A stretch of 5,564 nucleotides of DNA from Actinomycetes bacterium (GTDB lineage: Bacteria > Actinomycetota > Actinomycetes > S36-B12 > GCA-2699445). The notes below the pieces were generated by a model. It did not search any database. It worked only from the letters and a program-made list of their open reading frames with translations, and had not been told where the DNA came from. Below, piece after piece: positions 1-5,109 of the stretch. The translations under genes were made by a program, and so were the position numbers. Location: the NCBI GenBank assembly GCA_022600255.1, contig JAHZKU010000069.1, positions 1 through 5,564 on the forward strand. Reading direction: 5' to 3'. Position 1 is the first letter of the stretch. Each line of letters begins with the position of its first letter.

Positions 1-417
1 CTGCTTGATCGGCCACAGCAACCGCCGGGCCTTGTCCAAGTTCACGTTGTCGGGCCAACTGTTCAGGGGAGCAAGCCGCTGGCTACCATCACCGGCGCCA
101 CCGCGACCATCACTGATCCGGTACGTACCCGCACTGTGCCACGCCATTCGGATGAACAGTGGGCCGTAGTGGCCATAGTCTGCTGGCCACCAGCTTTGGG
201 AGTCGGTCATGAGCTCGGCAAGGTCCTGGCGCAAGGCAGCCAGATCCAGGCTGTCGAAAGCGCTGGCGTAGTCAAAGTCGCCACCGAGCGGATTCGAAAC
301 CGGGGGGTTCTGGCGCAACAGCCCCAAATCCACCTGATTGGGCCACCAGTCCCGATTTTCGGCGCCACGGCCAGCCGTGGGGTTGCCTACGACCGGGCAG
401 TTGTTCTCGTCAGTCAT
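1..417 (-). CDS. katG: Catalase-peroxidase KatG, N-terminal part (gene runs off the left edge)
   Basis: Bifunctional haem enzyme that removes hydrogen peroxide by catalase and peroxidase reactions in the cytoplasm. The 139 visible codons cover the N-terminal segment and the distal haem pocket of a protein usually about 720-750 residues long. The distal triad is visible in RMAWHSAGTYR (residues 90-100): Arg90, Trp93 and His94. Trp93 corresponds to the tryptophan of the family's Met-Tyr-Trp cross-link. It is followed by DGRGGAG (103-109) and by APLNSWPDN (116-124), then LDKARRLLWPIK, all hallmark KatG segments. The N-terminal NRDWWPNQVDL is also typical. The ATG at 417-415 is preceded by AAGGAG (428-423) with a 5-base spacer, a strong ribosome binding site. 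The remainder, including the proximal His and the C-terminal domain, lies outside the window. No furA-like gene sits directly upstream, although many actinobacteria have one there. The family call is close to certain. Confidence 0.97.
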   Translation of the reverse strand, partial: MTDENNCPVVGNPTAGRGAENRDWWPNQVDLGLLRQNPPVSNPLGGDFDYASAFDSLDLAALRQDLAELMTDSQSWWPADYGHYGPLFIRMAWHSAGTYRISDGRGGAGDGSQRLAPLNSWPDNVNLDKARRLLWPIKQ

Positions 418-674
418 CTTGGCTCCTTAGGTCGAAAGATCACTCAGAAGCTGGGCGGGGGACTGCTTGAATACGGACCCTACGCTGGCCCCTCCTGATG
501 GTCTGAGACTATCGCGTCAGGTTCGGAATTCGTACCCCCAAATGGCCGTCCCGCGGGTGATCAGACCTGCGTCAGTCACTGGCGCCCTGTGCCTTGTTGG
601 TTCCAGAATCTTCGGTGAATTCGCTGGCCGAGACTGCAGACGCCCAACGGACTGCTGCCTCTGCGTGAGACTCG
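418..674. other. Intergenic region upstream of katG with two 17-bp imperfect palindromes
   Basis: This stretch separates the end of the serine hydrolase gene from katG, both on the minus strand. No convincing gene is present. It should hold the katG promoter, but I could not find a pair of good -35/-10 boxes. Two near-perfect palindromes stand out: GATGGTCT-G-AGACTATC at 497-513 and GCGTCAGT-C-ACTGGCGC at 569-585. Each has 8-base arms around one central base, with a single mismatch at arm position 4. They could be regulator sites. No T-tract follows either, so they do not look like classical terminators. Confidence 0.5.
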
Positions 675-2123
675 TCAGTTGCTGCCACGCGACCTAGATG
701 AATCGGGCAACGTGGCGGCAACATCGGCGACAAACTTGCAGCCGTCGAAGTCACTACTGTTGATCGTCCAACCTAGCCGGCTGATGACCGCGTTCTTGGA
801 TGGCACCATGGCTACGATCTGTCCCCAGTGGCCTTCCATCGACACGGTGTCTTTCGGGAACCCGGCGGTGTCGGCGCACTCGCCCCCGTCAGACTCGCCG
901 GGAAGCCAGGTTTGGGCGCCGTATCCGTGACCCTCGCCAGTGGGCATGGCCGGAGTCGATGCCAGCTCCAGCCAGCCAGTCGGAATGACCTGTTCGCCGT
1001 CCCACTCACCGTCATCCAGCATCACCTGGCCGAACCGAGCCCAGTCACGCACGCTAGCCCACAAGTAGGAAGAGCCGACCCAAGTCCCGAAGGTATCTGT
1101 CTCCAACGTCGCCGACGTGGCGCCGATCTTGTCAAACAGCGACGTGTAGGGGTCCTGCCAGTACTCCGCGTCATCCTCGAACTGCATCTGGGTCACTTGA
1201 GCCAGGATGTTCGACACCGCGCTGGAGTATTCCCAGAACGTCCCGGGTGGGTTGCTCAGCTCGTGTTCCGCCGCCCAAGCTGCCATGTTTGGTTCGCCGT
1301 TCAGCATCTGTACCACCTGGCCCCAAGGCTGGTAGCTCTCGTCCAGATCCAACCCTGCGCGCATGAACAGCAGGTCTGCGACAGTGATCTGGGCGCGCTC
1401 GTCTTCACGCCACTGCGCCACCCATTCGGGGGTGCGGTCGGCTGGGAATGCGTCCACAACTGGAGTCTGAATGTCCAAGCCGATCTCTTGGGCCTTCTTG
1501 TAGAACAGCATCGCGGCCACAGTCTTTGTCATTGACCAGCCGTGCAGGGCGGTGCCTTCCGGGTAGTTCTCAGCCTCGCGCGCCAGCAGCATTTTGCCGT
1601 CTTGCACGACGGAAACACCGCGGGCATTCACGCCGTCGGGATTACCGGCACCTTCGAAGGCTTGATCAACGACCGACTCCAGCTCGCCAGCTTTCACCCC
1701 AGCGGGCCATTCGGCTTTGGGCACGGTCGCGTCACCCTCGGGCCATTGGGCAGGATCAGGGGGTGCGGGGGAGTAGGGCTGGGCGGCGGGATCTGGCTCC
1801 TCGTCCAACACACAACCACGATCTGGCAGCAGTGAGGCGCGGCGTTCGAAGAGGCCGAGGAACTTGCCAGTGACGCTCTTCGTCTCCAAATCGGTGTCCG
1901 TGGAGATCACGGCAAATGCCGGACTTGCGGGCAGCACATCCTGTTCGAAAACGGGCTGGTCTTCCCGGCCAGCGACGAACGTCGCCGAGCACACCGCCTT
2001 GGCCGCCATGCCGGCGCCGTTGCTGGGCAGGTTTGTGTAAAGCAGTGCGCCCACAATCACCGCGAACAACACCACGACCACGCTGGCGATGGTGATCAGC
2101 GTGCGTTTCAACCAAGTGGGCAT
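675..2123 (-). CDS. Membrane-anchored serine hydrolase, beta-lactamase / 6-aminohexanoate-dimer hydrolase (NylB) type
   Basis: Serine hydrolase of the class C beta-lactamase/penicillin-binding fold (MEROPS S12-like), 482 residues from the chosen start. An N-terminal hydrophobic helix (about residues 8-30) follows a short basic stretch (LKR), so the enzyme is probably anchored with its domain outside the membrane. The nucleophile motif is SMTK (Ser197, Lys200). The second motif is YSS (Tyr299), in WEYSSAVSNIL. The third, HWG, is at 432-434 and replaces the KTG of true beta-lactamases. A pre-domain with CSATFVAGR and two further Cys-containing segments (C45, C104, C416, C462) is seen in related uncharacterised serine hydrolases and could form disulphides. 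An in-frame GTG lies 9 bases upstream at 2132, but GAGAGG at 2138-2133 is well spaced only for the ATG at 2123, so I use that. The substrate is unknown: amide, ester or peptide are all possible. Neighbours give no clue. Confidence 0.9.
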   Translation of the reverse strand: MPTWLKRTLITIASVVVVLFAVIVGALLYTNLPSNGAGMAAKAVCSATFVAGREDQPVFEQDVLPASPAFAVISTDTDLETKSVTGKFLGLFERRASLLPDRGCVLDEEPDPAAQPYSPAPPDPAQWPEGDATVPKAEWPAGVKAGELESVVDQAFEGAGNPDGVNARGVSVVQDGKMLLAREAENYPEGTALHGWSMTKTVAAMLFYKKAQEIGLDIQTPVVDAFPADRTPEWVAQWREDERAQITVADLLFMRAGLDLDESYQPWGQVVQMLNGEPNMAAWAAEHELSNPPGTFWEYSSAVSNILAQVTQMQFEDDAEYWQDPYTSLFDKIGATSATLETDTFGTWVGSSYLWASVRDWARFGQVMLDDGEWDGEQVIPTGWLELASTPAMPTGEGHGYGAQTWLPGESDGGECADTAGFPKDTVSMEGHWGQIVAMVPSKNAVISRLGWTINSSDFDGCKFVADVAATLPDSSRSRGSN

Positions 2124-2132
2124 GACCTGCAC

Positions 2133-2138
2133 CTCTCT
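2133..2138 (-). promoter_or_regulatory. Ribosome binding site deciding the serine hydrolase start
   Basis: GAGAGG read on the minus strand, 9 bases before the ATG at 2123-2121. It directly abuts the alternative GTG at 2132-2130, which leaves no spacer for that codon. The ATG is therefore the likelier start. Confidence 0.6.
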
Positions 2139-2311
2139 CTACTTCCCTGGAGATGTGACTCGGGGTGGCACCAGCGCCGGTTCAGAACACCCGCACGCAT
2201 ACCGCCCCTCTCCGGCTGATACTAGCCAGCCACCTTGGATTTGGCCCGGCTCTTCGACCGGTCGTACGAACCCTGCGAGGCTGACGGAGTGGGACCATCT
2301 CGAGGGGTAGG

Positions 2312-2330
2312 CGGGCAGTTCGCTGGCCGC
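2312..2330. repeat. Direct repeat copy 1 (pairs with 2411-2430)
   Basis: CGGGCAGTTCGCTGGCCGC. The first 15 bases are identical to copy 2, and the last four match after a one-base G insertion in copy 2. The copies start 99 bases apart in the non-coding gap between yciO and the serine hydrolase gene. Confidence 0.7.
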
Positions 2331-2410
2331 GTTGAGCATCACGCTGGGCATGGGTGACCGAGCCTCGCTCTACGCCGAAGGAGATCATGGCGTGCCGGGG
2401 ATCGGCTCAC

Positions 2411-2430
2411 CGGGCAGTTCGCTGGGCCGC
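2411..2430. repeat. Direct repeat copy 2 (pairs with 2312-2330)
   Basis: This copy carries CGGGCAGTTCGCTGG followed by GCCGC. It differs from copy 1 by one extra G. It lies about 50 bases beyond the yciO stop codon. Its function is unknown; it may be a relic of a duplicated or mobile sequence. Confidence 0.7.
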
Positions 2431-2481
2431 AGCGAGGAGCGCGGTTCACGAACCAAGGCACCGGCCAAAGTCCCGGGTTCG

Positions 2482-3099
2482 TTAAAAGCGGTCCGGATCC
2501 CCCGCGCCGAATCTGGCAATCTCAGGCACCGAGGATGTCCAATCCACGACGGTGGTGGCCTCAGTTCCCACTTCCCCACCATCCACAATCACATCGACTT
2601 GGTCACCGAGTTCATCTTGGACCGCCCAACCTTCGGTGATCGGCAGCTCCTCGCCAGGCAGGATCAGCGTGCTAGACAGGATCGGTTGGCCGTACTCGCT
2701 CAGTAGCGCCAACGCCACACTCTGGTCGGGAATCCGCACGCCCACGGAATACTTCTTGGGATGCGCCATCTTCTTGGGCACCTCACGCGTGGCCGGAACG
2801 ATGAACGTGTAGGGCCCCGGCGTCACGGACTTCATCGCTCGAAACACCTGGTTGTTTAGCCGCACATAGGCGCTGGCCTGCGCTAGAGAAGCACAGACCA
2901 GGGTGTAATGGTGAGATTTGTCCAGGTCGCGGATTTCACTGATCCGTTTGGCTCCCGTGCTGCTGTCCAACCGACAGCCAAGCGCGTAGCCGGAGTCGGT
3001 CGGGTAGGCGATCAATTCGTCGTTCTCGATTCGGCTCGCAACCTTGGCCAGCAGTCGCTGCTGCGGGTTGTCGGGATGCACCTCAACGTAAGCCACCAT
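2482..3099 (-). CDS. yciO: YciO-type protein of the Sua5/YrdC/TsaC (threonylcarbamoyl-AMP synthase) superfamily
   Basis: Cytoplasmic 205-residue protein matching the E. coli YciO pattern along its whole length, which is the usual size (about 206). Recognisable segments are VHPDNPQQRL (7-16), YPTDSGYALGC (32-42), TPGPYTFI (93-100), VGVRIPD (119-125), SSTLILPGE (142-150), DVIVDGG (169-175), ATTVVD (181-186) and the terminal GAGDPDRF. The superfamily makes threonylcarbamoyl-AMP from threonine, bicarbonate and ATP for the t6A modification of tRNA. YciO is a paralogue subgroup whose cellular role is less settled. Here the canonical TsaC KxR...P region is replaced by IRDLDKSHHYTL (56-67), and the STSAN-like segment is SSTLILP, as expected for YciO rather than TsaC. 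The ATG at 3099 has an upstream AAAGG with about 7 bases of spacing. The small gene at 3162-3488 ends 62 bases upstream on the same strand and may be cotranscribed. Confidence 0.95.
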   Translation of the reverse strand: MVAYVEVHPDNPQQRLLAKVASRIENDELIAYPTDSGYALGCRLDSSTGAKRISEIRDLDKSHHYTLVCASLAQASAYVRLNNQVFRAMKSVTPGPYTFIVPATREVPKKMAHPKKYSVGVRIPDQSVALALLSEYGQPILSSTLILPGEELPITEGWAVQDELGDQVDVIVDGGEVGTEATTVVDWTSSVPEIARFGAGDPDRF

Positions 3100-3161
3100 G
3101 GCAAGTACCTTTCTCTCGTGACGGTTCGTCGTACAGGGTTGTGGGCCGCGTTGTCCGGAAA

Positions 3162-3488
3162 CTACCCACTGGTGCCGCCAGCCTGTTCAGCCCCATTTCC
3201 ACCAGCCCCTTGCGCGCGACAGGCCGCGTTGCGGGCCGCGATCAACAGCCGATGGTACGAGTGCTCAACGAGCTCAATCACGAGATCGAATTCCGCTGCG
3301 GCCACCCGGTCGGTTTCGGTCCCCGCTGAGAACTCCTGAATCAGCCATGACCCATCCTGCTGCGTCACGAGCACACGAGAGTCGTCCGACGCAGTCAGAA
3401 CCAGCTCACCGCCACGATCGGTGATCGTGGCAGCCGCCCGGGCCGGCTCGGCGAGGCTGCGTCGCAGCGCTATCAGATCGACGGGCAC
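3162..3488 (-). CDS. Small hypothetical protein (108 aa)
   Basis: I do not recognise this protein. It opens with a basic helix (LIALRRSLAEPARAAA, residues 5-20). Three probable beta strands follow: GELVLTA (27-33), SRVLVTQQ (37-44) and SWLIQEFSA (47-55). A long amphipathic helix comes next (about 60-92, including EFDLVIELVEHSYHRLLIAARNA). The tail is Gly/Ala-rich and probably disordered. There is no signal peptide or membrane segment, so a cytoplasmic protein is likely. The alternation of hydrophobic and polar residues and the codon choice suggest real coding. The start is a GTG at 3488; an in-frame TGA lies 12 bases upstream of it, so the frame cannot extend much. The ribosome site is poor (AGAAG close to the start). 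A perfect 9-bp inverted repeat at 3411-3431 falls within codons 20-26. yciO follows 62 bases downstream. Confidence 0.65.
   Translation of the reverse strand: MPVDLIALRRSLAEPARAAATITDRGGELVLTASDDSRVLVTQQDGSWLIQEFSAGTETDRVAAAEFDLVIELVEHSYHRLLIAARNAACRAQGAGGNGAEQAGGTSG
3411..3431. repeat. Perfect 9-bp inverted repeat inside the small hypothetical gene
   Basis: GCCACGATC and GATCGTGGC are separated by three bases (GGT on the plus strand). The transcript of the 108-aa gene could fold a tight hairpin over codons 20-26. There is no T-tract after it on either strand. Confidence 0.6.
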
Positions 3489-3601
3489 GCTTCTACTATC
3501 TCAGCTATCTTCTGCGATCCTGAGCACGCTCCTCGTGTCATCGGTGAGGTCCTGGCAGATGATCGGGTTGGTGGGTCACGTTCAGGGGATCGGTCGCGGC
3601 T
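3489..3601. other. Non-coding debris between the small gene and the flippase remnant
   Basis: No supported gene. On the minus strand, an open frame without its own start continues from the break in the flippase remnant (about 3668) to a TGA at 3540-3538, giving a stretch such as DVALVGWKRSNGVTESIHE. It is not like the missing part of the flippase and I do not recognise it. The small gene's promoter should lie in here, but no clear boxes are visible. Confidence 0.4.
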
Positions 3602-4012
3602 TCATGTTCGAGTTCGTGGATGGATTCCGTGACACCGTTGCTTCGTTTCCAGCCGACTAGGGCAACGTCCGGCCATCCCATCCTCCGCATCAATCTTCCA
3701 GGTACGGAACATTGAGAATCGGATGATGACGTCCCCAGGAGGTGGGGTGGTGGTCGCGATCAGATTCGCTGAGAGGTCATTGACAGTCGATCTTTTTAGG
3801 TCAAGTCCGGCGACGAACATAGCCATGGGGACGGCGTTGAGGAGTTGGCGGACGAGTACGAGCGCCAGAATGATCAGGATCTGGGCAAGTGTGAGCCTGG
3901 CCAGACTCTGCCACACCTCGGCCCAATCGATGTCTTTGAGCACCAGCCAGAGCAGGTAGACAATGACAGCAACGGCCAAGATTTTGGGCAGAAGAACTAG
4001 GCGATTCTTCAC
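3602..4012 (-). pseudogene. Truncated flippase-like membrane protein (LPG synthase TM / YbhN family), remnant
   Basis: The first 115 or so residues (4012 down to about 3668) resemble the N-terminal part of lysylphosphatidylglycerol-synthase-TM (PF03706, YbhN-like) proteins. These are polytopic membrane proteins thought to move or modify lipid-linked substrates. A basic N-terminus is followed by TM1 (about 6-26), an amphipathic DIDWAEVWQSLARL, TM2 (about 42-67), then the conserved-looking ATTTPPPGDVIIRFSMFR (86-103) and DAEDGMAG (108-115). In intact members another TM helix follows and total length is usually about 300 or more. Here the sequence turns into polar, Arg/Cys-rich residues and stops at 136, so about two thirds of the protein is missing. 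The GTG start at 4012 overlaps by four bases (GTGA) the stop of an upstream minus-strand frame, as in operons, but no intact partner gene is seen. A functional two-TM protein cannot be excluded. Confidence 0.72.
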
Positions 4013-4113
4013 CCCACCACCCCAATCCCCGTACAGAAAGGCACGTTGAACGTGATCCCAGAGCCAGGGCAGGTCACGCTTTGGTGACGACTTGCTGAGA
4101 GAATCAGCACACC

Positions 4114-4140
4114 TTGAGACACAGTCTCCCGTGCCATAAT
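4114..4140 (+). promoter_or_regulatory. Probable sigma70-type promoter of the coiled-coil gene
   Basis: The -35 box TTGAGA is at 4114-4119. An extended -10, TGC followed by CATAAT, is at 4132-4140, giving a 15-base spacer; TAATTA at 4137-4142 would give 17. Transcription would begin near 4147 and leave a leader of about 60 bases before the ATG at 4210. It is the most convincing promoter in the window. Confidence 0.6.
4116..4128. promoter_or_regulatory. Candidate operator palindrome overlapping the -35 box
   Basis: GAGAC-ACA-GTCTC is a perfect palindrome with 5-base arms. It covers four bases of the -35 box and part of the promoter spacer. A repressor bound there would block RNA polymerase. 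The role is inferred from position only. Confidence 0.4.
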
Positions 4141-4174
4141 TAAAGGGACGGCCGCCTCACCCAACTCACCAACC

Positions 4175-4196
4175 CTGAGGCGCTGAGGCGCTGAGG
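4175..4196 (+). repeat. Tandem 8-base repeat (CTGAGGCG, 2.75 copies) just before the ribosome site
   Basis: Two full CTGAGGCG units are followed by CTGAGG, which merges into the ribosome binding site AGGAAAGG (4194-4201). Changes in copy number by slippage would alter the leader just upstream of the start codon. Confidence 0.75.
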
Positions 4197-4201
4197 AAAG
4201 G
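4194..4201 (+). promoter_or_regulatory. Ribosome binding site of the coiled-coil gene
   Basis: AGGAAAGG ends 8 bases before the ATG at 4210, which fixes that start. It overlaps the last unit of the tandem CTGAGGCG repeat. Confidence 0.75.
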
Positions 4202-4209
4202 CAACCGAC

Positions 4210-4743
4210 ATGTCCCAAACTCCAGCACCCACTCCTAGCTCCGCCACTCCAGATCCCGAATCTGCTAGCGCACCCAAGCAGGGCGTGGGCTGGAAGGTCG
4301 CAACCGTCCTGTTGGCAATTACCACCATTCTGGCTTTGGGCTGGGGCATCGTCAGAGGTAACGACCTACAGGACCAGGTCGACACTCTAAACACAACGGT
4401 GGCCGAGCAGTCCCAGGCCAGCGAAACCGCATCACAGGTTTCCGACGCTCAGGTGGCAGATCTCGAGGCCCAAGTAGCGGCTCTCGAAGAGTCTCTGACC
4501 GAGTTGGAGAAACTCTCGGCGGCGACTTTGGACGCGGCCGCCACCGAGTACGCCAATCTCCAATCACAACTGCAGGCGACAGAGCAGGCAGTAGCCACAC
4601 TGAAAACTGAGCAGGAAAACACTGAAGCGACTGCGTCTCAGATCAGTGAGGCCTACGCTGCAGCGCAGAAGGAACTCCTAGAGACGCAGAAGGCACTCAA
4701 CGATGTCCTCACGGCCATCAGCCAGGACGAATCCACGAGCTAA
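4210..4743 (+). CDS. Single-TM protein with long coiled coil, function unknown
   Basis: A 177-residue protein that I cannot assign to a named family. Residues 1-25 are rich in Pro, Ser, Ala and Thr and probably disordered. Residues 27-48 (GWKVATVLLAITTILALGWG region) form one membrane helix. Residues 51-170 are almost entirely helical, with heptad-like spacing of Leu, Val and Ala (for example VADLEAQVAALEESLTELEK, 82-101) and many Gln, Glu, Ala and Thr, indicating a long coiled coil. With no cleavable signal and a Lys at the N-side of the helix, the orientation is uncertain. Cytoplasmic N-tail with an extracytoplasmic coiled coil is the simplest guess, as for envelope or division scaffold proteins. 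There are no enzymatic motifs or cysteines. The gene has its own promoter and a strong ribosome site and stands alone between divergent and distant neighbours. Confidence 0.87.
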   Translation: MSQTPAPTPSSATPDPESASAPKQGVGWKVATVLLAITTILALGWGIVRGNDLQDQVDTLNTTVAEQSQASETASQVSDAQVADLEAQVAALEESLTELEKLSAATLDAAATEYANLQSQLQATEQAVATLKTEQENTEATASQISEAYAAAQKELLETQKALNDVLTAISQDESTS

Positions 4744-4925
4744 CCGGCCCCCACCCTCGGTAACCGGGACGACAACCGAAGCCGTCGGACCTCAGAGCGA
4801 GCGGGATGACCTGACTCCAACACCCTTTGGCACGTAACGCCTAGGGCGCTGCCGCAGACTACCCAACAGGTTCACCGGACCTCGAGCACCAGTGAGCCCT
4901 GCAAATGAGCCAAGCTGTTGGTCCA

Positions 4926-4954
4926 GGCTATCTGGGGACACAGCCCAGATAGCC
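4926..4954. terminator. Strong hairpin, possible terminator or leader structure
   Basis: GGCTATCTGGG (4926-4936) and CCCAGATAGCC (4944-4954) form a perfect 11-bp stem with the 7-base loop GACACAG. There is no T-run after it on either strand, so it is not a textbook intrinsic terminator, although actinobacterial terminators often lack one. It lies 183 bases after the coiled-coil stop codon and about 155 bases before the transporter start. It could end the first transcript or act in the leader of the second. Confidence 0.5.
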
Positions 4955-5075
4955 CACGAATTCGGCCTAGGTATCGCAGGGGCAACGAGGCCGCCCGCCG
5001 GGAGCTTCGCCGAACCCCGGTTGATGAGACGACTTCGCAGAAGCTTGCGCTTCGATTCGAAAGGTGACACAGCGA

Positions 5076-5109
5076 GCAACAACTGGGATGGGCTGGATAC
5101 CGTTGTTGC
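5076..5109. promoter_or_regulatory. Perfect 8-bp inverted repeat abutting the transporter start (operator or leader hairpin)
   Basis: GCAACAAC (5076-5083) and GTTGTTGC (5102-5109) are exact reverse complements separated by 18 bases. The right arm ends one base before the GTG at 5110. As DNA it could bind a dimeric local regulator of the exporter. As RNA it could hold the only weak ribosome-site-like bases (GGAT, about 5095) in its loop. Confidence 0.45.

Larger units (their letters stand above)
2139..2481. other. Intergenic region with a 19/20-base direct repeat; no supported gene
   Basis: This gap lies between the yciO stop and the serine hydrolase start and must contain the latter's promoter. 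Short open frames exist on both strands, but none has a credible start, ribosome site and recognisable product together. Visible structure comprises a direct repeat (CGGGCAGTTCGCTGG plus CCGC or GCCGC) at 2312-2330 and 2411-2430, a 10-base perfect palindrome CGACCGGTCG at 2255-2264, and a small inverted repeat GGCTG...CAGCC at 2214-2231. AAGGAGATCATG near 2378-2389 looks like a ribosome site with a start, but it leads to only about 32 Arg-rich codons. Confidence 0.5.
4744..5109. other. Long intergenic region with several inverted repeats; no supported gene
   Basis: A 366-base gap between the coiled-coil gene and the transporter gene. A plus-strand frame from GTG 4892 to TGA 5113 (73 codons) ends in a GTGA overlap with the transporter start, but it has no ribosome site and no recognisable product, and it contains the strong hairpin at 4926-4954. 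I do not call it a gene. Other structure includes the short palindrome CGGTAACCG at 4758-4766, an arm pair CCGGG/CCCGG at 4998-5020, a small stem GAAGC/GCTTC at 5040-5053, and the inverted repeat at 5076-5109. No clear promoter boxes for the transporter were found. Confidence 0.5.

Noticed and set aside
136..498. Plus-strand open frame of 120 codons over the katG region
   Set aside because: It is antisense to unmistakable KatG coding sequence and has no recognisable product.
828..1535. Long plus-strand open frame (235 codons)
   Set aside because: It lies opposite the well-supported serine hydrolase gene and reads as an Arg/His/Pro-rich shadow without any domain pattern or ribosome site.
2240..2300. 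tRNA-like GGGTTCGTACGACC on the minus strand
   Set aside because: The T-loop consensus GGTTCGANTCC is not met and no acceptor, D-arm or anticodon stem can be built around it.
2139..2351. 70-codon minus-strand frame upstream of the serine hydrolase
   Set aside because: No ribosome site or recognisable similarity; its composition is like that of random GC-rich frames and it spans the expected promoter region.
2387..2485. ATG preceded by AAGGAG on the plus strand, about 32 codons
   Set aside because: The spacing of 3 bases is too short, the peptide is Arg/Ala-rich with no structure, and the frame runs into the yciO 3' end on the other strand.
3421..3660. 79-codon plus-strand frame across the junction debris
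   Set aside because: Its first part is antisense to the small hypothetical gene, and it has no ribosome site and no recognisable domain.
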